Position numbers and translations under genes: made by a program
DNA from: Halisarca cf. caerulea
Taxonomy: Eukaryota; Porifera; Demospongiae; Chondrillida; Halisarcidae
DNA length: 64,000 nucleotides
Assembly (NCBI GenBank): GCA_963170055.1
Contig: CAUJGJ010000263.1
Location: 1,794,900-1,858,899, forward strand
Direction of reading: 5' to 3'
In this document: one piece after another, positions 18,401-42,068 of the stretch
Layout: every line of letters begins with the position of its first letter
Position numbering within the stretch: the stretch's first letter is position 1
Notes under the pieces: model-generated
Told to the model about the DNA's origin: nothing
What the model saw: only the letters and a program-made list of their open reading frames with translations
Databases searched by the model: none

Positions 18401-18484
18401 CGATTTCTTCGGTTTACTGGAAGAACTCTTCGCCAAGCGCTGCCCATCACTAGCCTCCAAACTGGACGGCTTCTCACTAGCCAT
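9652..18484 (-). CDS. FRMD8: FERM domain-containing protein 8 (FRMD8/iTAP-like)
   Basis: FERM protein known in vertebrates to bind iRhoms and stabilise the ADAM17 sheddase complex. The start is the ATG at 18482-18484 (MASEKPSSLEASDGQR). Conserved pieces in order: SDVFAIWLTSPQLC (near 17960), QLKDRHLPCRLYKKW (near 15735), LLSFRRNAFFLL (near 15560), IKDEKVIRYLYIE (near 15450), YPMSDDEYLELAGIQAAV (near 13670), KLGEYLPHHLLP (near 13170), PVVVAINTEGVYIMEDS (near 12580), LSLPYNLLSWELTEPEQE (near 12170), LWLEWD, then RQ AAMMDAMIGRCVGELNL (near 11950). A penultimate exon near 11165-11225 (GTKMPFESNPKEKK) joins, in phase, a last exon 9652-9761 ending MREVTSPL and TAA. Introns carry six minisatellites and three MITE-like elements. 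Confidence 0.88.
9836..11000. repeat. ~32-bp minisatellite with higher-order structure (FRMD8 last intron)
   Basis: Variants of CACACCCACTCCACATCTTA + CCAGTGTGCAA make up about 1.15 kb. A deletion variant (GTGCACCCACTACACATC) recurs with spacings of 250, 122 and 250 bp, showing segmental duplication of multi-unit blocks. A degenerate tail runs to about 11165. The 381-codon frame here is an artefact. Confidence 0.95.
11329..11819. mobile_element. hAT-like MITE in FRMD8 intron
   Basis: A 491-bp AT-rich element. The left end CAGTGTTAGGGGTAAC pairs with the right end GTAACGACTCCAACACTG read on the other strand (CAGTGTTGGAGTCGTTAC). It is flanked by the 7-bp direct repeat CCCACAA (11322-11328 and 11820-11826), close to the 8-bp duplication of hAT elements. 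No transposase frame inside, so non-autonomous. The ends resemble a widely seen class of animal hAT MITEs. Confidence 0.75.
12246..12505. repeat. 20-bp minisatellite (FRMD8 intron)
   Basis: About 13 copies of GTGAGGGTGTGTGCTAGGGG, alternating with a CCAGGGG variant. Confidence 0.95.
12735..12885. repeat. ~19-bp minisatellite (FRMD8 intron)
   Basis: Seven to eight copies of CATGTGTGACCACACCTAC with shorter variants at the right end. Confidence 0.9.
13205..13460. repeat. ~20-bp minisatellite (FRMD8 intron)
   Basis: About 12 copies of CACACACCAGTCACATGATA with 18-bp variants, between two FRMD8 exons. Confidence 0.93.
13735..14950. repeat. 23-bp minisatellite split by a MITE (FRMD8 intron)
   Basis: About 40 copies of GAGCAGCCCAGCACACAGTA (plus CAT). 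The array runs 13735-14623, is interrupted by the element at 14624-14873, and resumes for three copies. The units lack stops on the minus strand, creating open frames of about 300 codons that are not genes. Confidence 0.96.
14624..14873. mobile_element. 250-bp MITE with CAGTGTTCTAGC ends
   Basis: The left end CAGTGTTCTAGCCA and the right end TTAGCTAGAACACTG are inverted copies (13 of 14 match). Flanks share AGTACA on both sides; the array unit reads AGTACATG, so an 8-bp duplication with a 2-bp loss on the left would fit hAT. No coding capacity. Confidence 0.7.
15775..16740. repeat. 24-bp minisatellite split by a MITE (FRMD8 intron)
   Basis: About 24 copies of GGAAGGGGGAGTTCTTACTC plus CTAYRG, from 15775 to 16342, interrupted by the element at 16343-16691, then two further copies. 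Long plus-strand frames are repeat artefacts. Confidence 0.95.
16343..16691. mobile_element. 349-bp hAT-like MITE (CAGGGG ends)
   Basis: Begins CAGGGGTGTAGCCAGG and ends CCTTGCTACGCCCCTG, an inverted pair with two mismatches. Internal G-tracts adjoin both ends. A target duplication cannot be read because the host unit is G-rich. The interior is non-coding. Confidence 0.75.
17065..17660. repeat. ~28-bp minisatellite (FRMD8 intron)
   Basis: About 21 copies of CTCCCAGTAGCTCACACCCC plus TCTCCGCAC, degenerating rightwards into C-rich sequence to about 17910. Confidence 0.95.
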
Positions 18485-18624
18485 CTTAGGAGGACTAACA
18501 GAACTAGTGCTGATGAAGACGAATCGTTCCTATCTCCGTATAGATCGAGGCGGGATGGAGACCGAAGGACTCCAATAAATGAAATTCACAGCTAGCACTC
18601 ATACACGTGATTATCATGTGACTT

Positions 18625-18983
18625 CTAATCCGGTTCATCTCCTTTTCCAGAAGCACGATGCTGCAGGACGATGGAAGACAATAAAGACAGATTAACGTGA
18701 GCAGTATTAGTAGTAGAACTGTCACACATTGTTCAAATAGCAGATCAGGAGAAAGGTATGTGTTCCCATTCCATTTGACAGAAATACCACATTTACATGC
18801 ACACCCACACATGTGCACACACACACACACACATGCATACACCCACACACATGCACACACCCACACACATGCACACACTCACACCCACATGCACATGCAC
18901 ACACGCGCATGCATACACACACATGCACATGCACACACGCATGTGCACGTTTACACACACATGCCCATGCACACACACACGTG

Positions 18984-19031
<48 letters not shown>

Positions 19032-19032
19032 T

Positions 19033-19099
<67 letters not shown>

Positions 19100-19100
19100 T

Positions 19101-19174
<74 letters not shown>

Positions 19175-19197
19175 ACACAGACACACACACACACACA

Positions 19198-19246
<49 letters not shown>

Positions 19247-22195
19247 ACATGCATGCACACACACACATGCATAGAGAGTAATGGCCTCACCTCCTCTCCT
19301 AGCCTAGCCATTGTCTGGACAAGCAGTTGAAAGATAGTAGGTGGAAGAGACTGTTGCAGTGCTCCCAACGCTTCATGTGGGTTCCCAGAGAGGGAGACAA
19401 AGTTGATGAGATGGGAAATAGCTTCTGGCAAGTTGTCTAGAGAAAATAAACATCAAATAACCTATGGACTAGGGGACATCAGGCTGAGCTAAGGCAGGGT
19501 GGAATCAAGCACACATGTAGACATGGAAGGAGAGGGAGTTTTCATGTGAGGTGCAAGTACAGTAATAAGAGTGAGCCAGGGGACTGAGGAGTGAGGAGGG
19601 TACGGTGAGGGGGGAGGGGGGAGTGTACAGTGAGGGAGGAGTGGGGAGTGGGGAGTGTACAGTGAGGGAGGACTGAGGAGTGAGGAGGGTACAGTGAGGG
19701 GGAGTGGGGAGTGTACGTTGAGGGGGAGTGGGGAGTGTACGGTGGGGGGGAGTGGGGAGTGTACAGTGAGGGGGGAGTGGGGAGTGTACAGTGAGGGGGA
19801 GTGGGGAGTATACAGTGAGGGGGGAGTGGGGAGTGTACAGTGAGGGGGAGTGGGGAGTGTACAGTGAGGGGGAGTGGGGAGTGTATGGTGAGGGAGAGTG
19901 TACGGTGAGGGAGAGTGTACGGTGAGGGAGAGTGGGGAGTGTATGGTGAGGGGGAGTGGGGAGTGTACGGTGAGGGGGAGTGGGGAGTGTACGGTGAGGG
20001 GGAATGGAGAGTGTACGGTGAGGGAGAGTGGGGAGTGTACGGTGAGGGGGAGTGGGGAGTATACGGTGAGGGGGAGTGGGGAGTGTATGGTGAGGGGGAG
20101 TGGGGAGTGTACGGTGAGGGGGAATGGGGAGTGTACAGTGAGGGAGAGTGGGGAGTGTACGGTGAGGGAGAGTGGGGAGTGTACGGTGAGGGGGAGTGGG
20201 GAGTGTACAGTGAGGGGGAGTGGGGAGTGTATGGTGAGGGAGAGTGGGGAGTGTACGGTGAGGGGGAGTGGGGAGTGTACGGTGAGGGGGAGTGAGGAGT
20301 GTACAGTGAGGGGGAGTGGGGAGTGTATGGTGAGGGAGAGTGGGGAGTGTACAGTGAGGGGGAGTGGGGAGTGGGGAGTGTACAGTGAGGAGGAGTGAGG
20401 AGGGTACGGTGAGGGGGAGTGGGGAGTGTATGGTGAGGGGGAGTGAGAAGTGTATGGTGAGGGGGAGTGGGGAGTGTATGATGAGGGGGAGTGGGGAGTG
20501 TATGGTGAGGAGAGTGGGGAGTGTATGGTGAGGGGGAGTGGGGAGTATACAGTGAGGAGGAGTGGGGAGTGGGGAGTGTATGGTGAGGGGGAGTGGGGAG
20601 TGTATGGTGAGGGGGAGTGGGAAGTGTATGGTGAGGAGAGTGGGGAGTGTATGGTGAGGGGGAGTGGGGAGTATACAGTGAGGAGGAGTGAGGAGTGGGG
20701 AGTGTATGGTGAGGGGGAGTGTATGGTGAGGGGAAGTGGGGAGTGGGGAGTGTACAGTGAGGGGGAGTGAGGGGGAGTGAGGGGTGAGGAGTGTACAGTG
20801 AGGGGGAGTGGGGAGTGTACAGTGAGGGGGGAGTGGGGAGTGTACAGTGAGGGGGAGTGGGGAGTGTATGGTGAGGGGGAGTGGGGAGTGTATGGTGAGG
20901 GGGAGTGAGGAGTAAGGAGCGAGGGGTCCGCAACACAGTGAAATCTCGTACACTTTGATTGAAATCTCAAGTGAAATCCCGAAATCTTATGAAATCTTAT
21001 GAAATCTTATGAAATCTTGAAATCTGAAATCCTCGTATGTGTCAGAAATCCTATAAGAAATCTTTGCCGAAATCTTATAATCACTAACGAAATCTTGAAA
21101 TCTTGCCTGAAATCCAGAAATCTTATCTGAAATCTGGAAATCTTAGGCGAAATCTTGAAATCTTGAAATCTCGTTAGGGAAAATCTTGTGAAATCTTATT
21201 TCGAAATCTTTGAAATCTTGTGAAATCTCTTGGGATTTCGAAATCTCGTACGTCATATTGCCTTGTTGCGGACCCCTCGGTAAGGAGTGAGCAATGAGTG
21301 AGAAGTAAGGAATGAGGAGTGTACGGTGAGGGTGAGAGTGAGGAGTGTATGGTGAGGGTGAGAGTGAGGAGTGTATGGTGAGGGGGTGAGAGTGAGGAGT
21401 GTATGGTGAGGGTGAGAGTGAGGAGTGTATGGTGGGGGGGTGAGAGTGAGGAGTGTACAGTGGGGGTGAGAGTGAGGAGTGTACGGTGGGGGGTGAGAGT
21501 GAGGAGTGTACGGTGGGGGGTGAGAGTGAGGAGTGTACGGTGGGGGTGAGAGTGAGGAGTGTACAGTGGGGGGTGAGAGTGAGGAGTGTACAGTGAGGGT
21601 GAGAGTGAGGCGTATACAGATAAGGTGAGAGTGAGTGAGGAGTGGGGAATGTACAGTGTGGGTGAGTGAGGAGTGTACAGTGAGGGAGAATGAGGAGTAA
21701 GTGAGAGGAAAGAAGGTAAGTACGGTTGAGGCAGTCAAGGATCCGATAAATGAAGATTTGACTCACTTTCTATCATTTTCTGGTTAGCTAGCTTCATTTG
21801 CTGCATCAAAAACTCTTTCCTAGACTGAGGATCTCTTAAATCGATCACTCCGGATCCTCCCGGTCCATCGACCTCCGTCTGAGTGGGGAATTCATTAAAT
21901 GTACAACACGTTTACAGACAGTACCTCAGACAAAGCCGCACCTGAAAGCCTTGCTTGCTCGCTTGTTGCCTCTTCTTGCGTTCTTTAGCAGCAACAAAAT
22001 GGACGTCAGGAGGTGAACACGTGATTAGGTGCATCAGAAAACTCCACAAAAGCGGGACTTACTTTCCATGACTTTCTTCTTGTAGTTCGGAGAGCTCGTT
22101 CTCTTTTTGTCAAAGTAGATACAGTACCCGACGAACGCCGCTCCGCACACAGCTACGCCACATCCCAGCCAAACCTTCCAACTTGTCCACTCCAT
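18625..22195 (-). CDS. TOMM20: Mitochondrial import receptor subunit TOM20
   Basis: Outer-membrane presequence receptor of the TOM complex. The start is the ATG at 22193-22195. The N-terminal anchor [19 protein letters not shown] is followed by [17 protein letters not shown], the family's YCIYFD-K-R signature. The next exon carries [16 protein letters not shown]. Then comes the receptor region: [18 protein letters not shown] (near 21820), and the TPR-like exon [17 protein letters not shown] followed by [18 protein letters not shown] (near 19350), matching human LQQTLPPPVFQMLL. The last short exon [11 protein letters not shown] ends at TAG 18625-18627, giving the usual acidic tail. Introns contain a (CA)n tract, a 1.8-kb minisatellite and a MITE. 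FRMD8 starts 140 bp downstream on the same strand. Confidence 0.92.
18797..19268. repeat. Compound (CA)n microsatellite (TOMM20 intron)
   Basis: About 470 bp of CA repeats interspersed with ATG-CACA variants, between the last two TOMM20 exons. Confidence 0.97.
19575..21715. repeat. Minisatellite, GTGAGGGGGAGTGGGGAGTG type, split by a MITE
   Basis: Seventy or more variants of a ~24-bp unit (GTGAGGGGGAGTGGGGAGTG + TACG), from about 19575 to 20919. It resumes after the inserted element (20920-21279) as a related 28-bp variant containing GAGAGTGAGGAGTG to about 21715. Lies in a TOMM20 intron. Open frames of about 490 codons on the minus strand are artefacts. Confidence 0.96.
20920..21279. mobile_element. 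360-bp hAT-like MITE with 8-bp TSD and internal GAAATCT array
   Basis: Perfect 16-bp terminal inverted repeats: CGAGGGGTCCGCAACA on the left and its complement at 21264-21279. Both sides carry the 8-bp direct repeat GTAAGGAG (20912-20919, 21280-21287), the duplication size of hAT transposons. The interior is an irregular tandem array of GAAATCTT/GAAATCC motifs, non-coding. Confidence 0.88.
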
Positions 22196-22244
22196 GACAG
22201 ACGCTCTAAGCGCTTAAATAGTAGCCTGCGGTAGCCTGTAGGTT
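22196..22244. promoter_or_regulatory. Compact bidirectional promoter TOMM20/MEA1
   Basis: Forty-nine bp between the two start codons, containing the imperfect direct repeat GTAGCCTGCG / GTAGCCTGTA. No TATA box. Function is inferred from divergent geometry. Confidence 0.6.
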
Positions 22245-22470
22245 ATGTCGAGCGAAAAAACACCGAATGCAGGTAGAGACCTAGAGCCTTCTAAAGCTAG
22301 TGTACTGGATAAAGAGGAAAATGATTTGCAGCTAAAAACTGAAACTAGTGCGGAAGATCAAACAGAATCGTCTGTAGACTCAGAAAACGAAGATGAAGAC
22401 ACAGTTGGTTATTCCCTTATTCCCCAGACAGACCCGCTAGAGACCATGGCCTGTACTAAAGATGAACAGG

Positions 22471-22540
<70 letters not shown>

Positions 22541-22554
22541 TGTGTGTGTGTGTG

Positions 22555-22623
<69 letters not shown>

Positions 22624-22637
22624 ATGTGTGTGTGTAC

Positions 22638-22690
<53 letters not shown>

Positions 22691-23658
22691 GGCTTGAGTG
22701 GCTGGTTAGTAGTCTCTTATGAGACTGTTGCAAGCAGGTGGTGCTTTTAATGGGATGAAAACTGTGACACTTAGCAGCTTATAGGTAAAATCATACCTGC
22801 CAGTCTCAACCACTGGAAGCATTAAATATGACTTGGGTATTTCTTTATCAGACTCTTAGTGGGGTGCTGGTCATTGGCTGGTGCCCTAGATGCTATTAGC
22901 CTGGATATTACCAAGTTGAGGGTTGGGAATCACTGCTGCTGTGAGTTAGGTGGACACATCGCCGCTCTTCAGCTGCAGCCCAGCCCTCCCCATCTTGTGG
23001 GGCTTGCAACCTCACAGATGGGCAACCCCTGAATACACTAGGAGGCCATCAGGGATGGTGGAAGCAGCTGGGCCCATATCCGGTGGGTCTCTTCCTCACT
23101 GATGTCTGGTGGCTCACCCCCAGTTGTAGTCCATGCCTGCTATTCCGTACTAGCACAAAGGTTTAGTTTGCTGTTTGCAGGGCTTCATTGAGGCTTTATT
23201 CCTCTCAATAATACTTTCTCTGTGAACAGCTTAAAAATCCCCCCACCCCCTGCTGTAGGGTAAGAAGTCCCCCTTTCCCGTTGCCTTGGCAAAGAATGAT
23301 AAGGAATCTTCAGATCACAGTTCCGAGTCTGTGCAGTTGGACAAAGGTAATGGAATTCTCTTTATGTTGTTTGTTAGAGCTATACTCTCTCTCACTCCAT
23401 TGTCTCCTTCCCCTTCTCTATCTCCCTTGTCTCCTCTCCCATCCCTCTTCCCCTTCTCTATCTCCCTTTTTCTGCATGATCCTGCTCAATTTCCCCCTAT
23501 TATTATTGTCATTTGTAGAAAAATCAGATCTTATAATGAAAACAATGGCTACATTTAGCTTGCCGCCATCTTCCACTCCTGAGTGGGCTAAAGCAATTCC
23601 AGAGCAAGTTTGGAAAGAGGAGATTTTATCTAAACTTAGAACAAAACACCCAAAATAG
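22245..23658 (+). CDS. MEA1: Male-enhanced antigen 1 homologue
   Basis: Three exons, 22245-22478, 23259-23346 and 23519-23658, join in consistent phase to give 153 residues. The N-terminal half is acidic and disordered (SVDSENEDEDTVGYSLIP), including the family's VGY-x-L/P motif. The C-terminal block IMKTMATFSLPPSSTPEWA, then an IPEQVW segment, aligns with vertebrate MEA1 (IKRTMAGVSLP...PAWA). The molecular role of MEA1 is poorly known. The exon 1 donor is the first GT of a (GT)n tract. Divergent from TOMM20. The identification rests mainly on the C-terminal block. Confidence 0.82.
22479..22690. repeat. (GT)n microsatellite starting at the MEA1 exon 1 donor
   Basis: More than 200 bp of TG with a few interruptions. 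It begins exactly at the splice donor after the codon CAT. Confidence 0.96.
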
Positions 23659-24580
23659 GTATTCATTTTTATTTCTCATTGTACATTTTACAATAATTGA
23701 ACACCAACTGCTGATCAGCCACATACGTGGTATGGCTAATGTCTTGGAAGCCACCTTGGAGCTGTTGATCTGCGGCCACTACAGGTCTCCTCGTACAAGA
23801 CAGGTAAATATAACTGCACAAAATGATTAGACATGTACAATTACTATAGATATTAAATTTTGAAAGTGCATACTTTATACATGATACATCACACTTTGCC
23901 GTGTATTATTTACATGCAATGAAACAGTCATGACTCAGGGGAGTGTCATGAGGGGGCTGGGGGGTTGGGGGTCGTGGAGGGGGAGGTTGGGGCCGGGGTC
24001 ATGGAGGATGCTGGGGGGGTTGGGGGTCATGAGGGGGCTGGGGGGTTGGGGGTCACGGAGGGGGCTGGGGGTTGGGGTAGTCTGGCGTAGCTCAGACCCA
24101 AACTCGCTCGGCCATTTTCGGGGGGAGGTTGAGGGTCACGGAGGGGGCTGGGGGGTTGGGGGTCATTGAGGAGGTTGTGAGTCATGGAGGGGGAGGTTGG
24201 GGGTCACGGAGGGGGCTGGGGGGTAGGGGGTCATGGAGGGGGAGGTTGAGGGTCACGGAGGGGGCGGGGGGGTTGGGGGTCACAGAGGAGGCTGGGGGGT
24301 TGGGGGTCATGGAGGGGACTGTAGCTGGGGGTTGCTGAGCATAAGCCCATCCCTCTCCTCCCCCGGCCCCCTCCTTGATCATGAGGGATGGGGATCCAGA
24401 GCCATTAATGCCTAATCAATAGAAAAGTGTAACTTCGTGCGTCTATGGTGTAACTGGTGTGCACAATGCACGATAAGAAGATTCTTTAGGTAATCCAGTG
24501 CCCTCTTTGATCCGACGGCCGAGTGACGGTCTGGGTACCGGTAGTTGATGGCATAGGGTATTTCCCTTTATAGCAACAAT
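23659..24580. repeat. Intergenic region with G-rich minisatellite
   Basis: Between MEA1 and TIMM50. Positions about 23940-24340 are degenerate repeats of GGGGTCATGGAGGGGGCTGG. A single hairpin-element-like arm, TAGTCTGGCGTAGCTCAGAC, sits near 24079. No gene recognised. Confidence 0.85.
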
Positions 24581-26666
24581 ATGGCGTCTTCTGTTCTGCG
24601 ATGGAAACAGCTTGCTTTTCGTATTCCTGAAGTACACTGGTACACCACCAGAAGTGTATTAACAGGAATCCGAAGTGACGTAAGTAGGCATTCTCAGGCG
24701 CAACGGAATTGCATTTTTCAACGGTATATTGCTTGTCGTGACCAATTTCTACGAAAAGCGCTCTACTATACCAAACCGAAAAAGAAAGGTCCATCAGGTC
24801 AGGCGTGGATGGTTGTGCTTGGAAGTTCAGCTGCCATATTTGGAGCCAGTATTTTCTTCTTCGGTGAGTTACTTGCTAGACCTACTCATGTCGCTGCTAA
24901 GCTTTAGATCTTCCCATAATTCCTCTATACTGAATTAAGGTCAACCAGAAGAAGGCTTGGACGGACAGATAATCGTGAGAGACACAGGTGTACACATATG
25001 CCATGTATTTTGATGTTATTATTCTTCTTTCTATCATTGTAGAAAGATAGGTTTTCTGAAGGTAATTGCCTCATTAGAACCATATTTTAGAGCTTTTGTT
25101 GTGTGTGTTTGTTGAATGCATGAGCCAATTCCAATGTCTTGATGTGTCATTGCACAGAAATGGTAGTGAAGGCACACATGATGAGATGCTGGCATAGGAT
25201 GAGGGACATGACTAAGGTAAATATGTTCATATGTGTTGTACACTCCCCATGAGCACACTCCCCATGGGCACACTCCCCATGGGCACACTCCCCATGAGCA
25301 CACTCCCCATGAGCACACTCCCCATGAGCACACTCCCCAGGAGCACACTCCCCATGGGCACACTCCCCATGGGCACACTCTCCATGAGCACACTCCCCAT
25401 GAGCACACTCCCCATGGGCACACTCTCCATGGGCACACTCCCCATGGGCACACTCCCCGTGGGCACACTCTCCATGGGCACACACCCCATAGGCACACTC
25501 CCCATGGGCACACACCCCGTGGGCACACACCCCATGGGCACACTCCCCATGGGCACACTCTCCATGGGCACACTCCCCATGGGCACACTCCCCATGGGCA
25601 CACTCCCCGTGGGCACACTCCCCATGGGCACACACCCCGTGGGCACACACCCCGTGGGCACACTCCCATAGGCACACTCCCCATGGACACACTCCCATGG
25701 GCACACTCCCCGTGGGCACACTATGAATATTGTGTACTGGTAGATTTAGTGCTGATGTCGTTTGCTGTTGCTCTTACCTGTGCAGGTGTACACTGACCCC
25801 GCCCATGAGACCCTCCTTCCAGGTCCCCTCCCTCACCAGTACCAACCCCCCTACACTGTAATCATTGAAATGAAGGACATTCTTGTACACAGTGAATATG
25901 ATGTGAGTCTGGTTGTACCCATTACCAGCAATGCTGTGTGTGTTGCAGTGTATGTACATTTCACCCCGCCCCTCCGCCACACCCACCCTACTAGCGGAAT
26001 GAAGGGTGGAGGCTAAGAAAACGCCCTGGAGTGGAGTACTTCCTTAGATCTTTGGCGGGGGTTTATGAGATTGTTCTGTTCACAAGTGAATTACCTTACG
26101 TTGCTGAGCCAGTCGTTGCCAAGCTTGATCCTGACGGCATTATCATGTACCATTTATTCAGGGACTCCACCAAGTATGAGAAAGGGGTCCACATAAAGGC
26201 TAGTGCTTTTATTTGTGTTTGACTTATTCCTTCAATGCTTACACTTGTGTACACAACACTAGGACTTGACTAACCTAAACAGAGACCTATCTCGAGTCAT
26301 CATTGTTGACACAGACCCGAAGAGCTTCTGTTATCATTCCAGCAATGGTTTGGTTCTCAAGGAATGGACAGGAGAGCAACATGACACAACACTCTTTGAT
26401 CTGGCACATTTCTTAAAGAGTTGGTTTATATGATTGCCTCACAGTCAATGTTGTGTGTGTGTCACTTGTCCAGTCCTCCAGCCCTTGCAGAGCACCGTGT
26501 TGTGGATGTTAGGCAGGTGTTGGAACACTACAGGTCGCAAGGGGGAGACATCCTTGCCACTTTCAGAATCAACCAGGCCAAACTGTCAGAGGAAGAACGT
26601 AAACGAGAGACTGAGAAGAAGAGCTCTTCAGGACATAGATGGGGAGGGATTAGATGGACAAGATAG
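24581..26666 (+). CDS. TIMM50: Mitochondrial import inner membrane translocase subunit TIM50
   Basis: Presequence receptor of the TIM23 complex. Eight exons give 355 residues with all phases closed: 24581-24863, 24940-24987, 25047-25061, 25158-25216, 25786-25902, 25995-26198, 26263-26419 and 26482-26666. Basic N-terminal presequence, transmembrane segment [20 protein letters not shown], then the FCP1/NIF-like domain: [94 protein letters not shown]. The catalytic DxDx(T/V) is replaced by EMKDI, as in other animal TIM50s (non-catalytic). Exon 3 is a 15-nt microexon. Intron 6 needs a GC donor (AAAG|GCTAGT). An AATAAA signal follows near 26759. Confidence 0.94.
25236..25725. repeat. 15-bp minisatellite (TIMM50 intron 4)
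   Basis: About 32 copies of CACTCCCCATGGGCA, with an internal CATGGG/CCCATG symmetry. The 15-bp unit keeps several frames open on both strands; none is a gene. Confidence 0.97.
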
Positions 26667-26855
26667 CATGCTTGTATTGTTCTCTATGCAACTGGTACTT
26701 GCCATTGCACAAGTTGTCATCAATTGACTAGTTTAGTGATTTACATTATATGTTTATTAATAAAACAATCAGGCAATGGGTCTATGGGTAGAGGTATATT
26801 GCAAAAGCTACATCAGTTACACTAAAAAAGTACATGAATATATCAAGTTAAGTTG

Positions 26856-28888
<2,033 letters not shown>

Positions 28889-28985
28889 CTTCTTGCGTTT
28901 TTCAGACTTTTCGAAGAAAATGGTGGCGAGAGTGAACACGTGATCCTTGACATCACGCATACCGCTGTGATGACGTCATCTAGTC
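28889..28985. promoter_or_regulatory. Bidirectional promoter YY1/NUDT14
   Basis: Ninety-seven bp between start codons. It contains AAAATGGTGGCGAG, one base off a YY1-type core (AAnATGGCGGC), so autoregulation by the neighbouring YY1 is conceivable. That is inference from one weak match. Confidence 0.5.
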
Positions 28986-29994
28986 ATGGATAGAATAGAA
29001 GAGATCGATATTGTTCCATGCAACAATTCCCGTTTTGTTCATCCTTACAGGGTGTTATATAAACAGGCATGTGTCAGTAAAGCTTCACTCCCATCTGAAA
29101 GTAGGCGTGACGTATTTATTTCTTCGTAGGATGGCAAAAAAAAGCTTTGGGACTGCATTAAACAACATAACAGGTGTGTGTGTGTGTGTAGAATGTCTAT
29201 GGTGTGTGTGTACGGCCATAATACATGTGCACTGATGTACACATATTTATTGCACAGTGTACGTGTTCCTTATTTTTCCAAGTCATGGAACTCCCCTTCC
29301 TTCTCTTTAGTGTTGCTGTACTGCTCTTCAATGTGACTAGGAGTGCCTTTGTTTTAGTAAAACAGTTCAGGCCTGGTAAGTTTGGTAGTGGGTCTCACAC
29401 ACACACATTGTGTGTGAATATGTTTACTTTGGATTGCATCAGTCTCGTTGGGTGCTGTTCCATTCACTGTGTTTAGCTGTTTACATGATGAACAACGTTC
29501 ACATGTGGAAGAACCATCCAGTTCTTGATGGAGAACTCAGCTGGAAGGAAGCAGGAGGTCCACCAAAGGCTAAAATGACAGCACAGTCCTCAGAGTATGG
29601 ACCAGTAGATGGAGGGATGACCTTTGAACTCTGTGCAGGCATTGTTGACAAATCTCTACCTTTAGAGCAGATTGTTCATGAAGAGATCTTGGAGGAGACT
29701 GGATACAACGTACCACTGAAGAATATTGAATACATTACCATGTACAACTCCAGCGTTGGTGTGTCGGGGACCACTCAGTGGTTGTACTACGCTGAAGTCA
29801 CAGATGGAATGTTGATGGAGAAGGGAGGAGGATGCGAGGAGGATCAAGAGATGATTGAGGTGATCTACATTCCACTAAAAGACATTGACAAGTTTGTGTT
29901 TGACTCAACAAAGCCCAAGACAAGTGGACTCTGTTTTGCTTTCTTTTGGTTTAATCGTTACAAGGAACCACATTTAAATAAAACTATGAAATAA
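28986..29994 (+). CDS. NUDT14: UDP-sugar pyrophosphatase, Nudix family (NUDT14-like)
   Basis: Hydrolyses UDP-glucose and related sugars to UMP and sugar-1-phosphate (family knowledge). Four exons (28986-29066, 29130-29173, 29311-29375, 29477-29994) give 235 residues with closed phases; human NUDT14 is about 222. The N-terminus MDRIEEIDIVPC matches human MERIEG. DGKKKLWDCIKQH and VAVLLFNVTRSAFVLVKQFR follow. The Nudix box reads GIVDKSLPLEQIVHEEILEE then TGY, with the metal-binding EEILEE core. Intron 1 uses a GC donor (ACAG|GCATGT); with it the protein aligns to human without gaps. The stop codon lies inside an AATAAA motif (29990-29995). Confidence 0.92.
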
Positions 29995-30083
29995 ATACTG
30001 CAAGGGTTACTTTGTCAACTTTGCACATAGTATTTACGTACATACAAGTATAAATTATATATACACAAAGAAATTATCAATTA

Positions 30084-41801
<11,718 letters not shown>

Positions 41802-42068
41802 TGCTAACGAAACTTCACCTCATCTTCACTGTCAATCAATTCGTGAAAGGCGGTACGGGCGGTAGGTAACTACCTAAACTTCTGTAGTAACTAAACGCAA
41901 ACATCACTCTCGCAAACGGCAGGAATTTCATTGCGAGTACTCCTAAACGTAGAACAATCTATTTTTAGAATATATTCTAAAAATAGGCGCAGTTCTAAAT
42001 ATAAAAAAGCAAATGGTAACTGGTGGAAATAACAGTGTACTGTTTTCTTGAACATTTATCATCTAGGA
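41802..42068. promoter_or_regulatory. Bidirectional intergenic region TOGARAM1/SHKBP1
   Basis: A 267-bp spacer between divergent start codons. It contains the perfect inverted repeat CTATTTTTAGAATATATTCTAAAAATAG (28 bp, written here as CTATTTTTAGAATA and its complement) near 41960. No TATA box in a clear position. Confidence 0.55.

Noticed and set aside
19489..20970. ~490-codon Pro/Ser/His-rich minus-strand frames
   Set aside because: Minisatellite in a TOMM20 intron; open in all three minus frames.
22245..22697. MEA1 frame running on into a poly-(VC) tail
   Set aside because: The tail is the (GT)n intron; the donor after CAT and conserved downstream exons show it is spliced out.
24486..24794. 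102-codon minus-strand frame opposite TIMM50 exon 1
   Set aside because: Shadow of the conserved TIMM50 N-terminal exon; no independent support.
25034..25796. Overlapping open frames on both strands (CPWGV, GHTPH repeats)
   Set aside because: 15-bp minisatellite in a TIMM50 intron.
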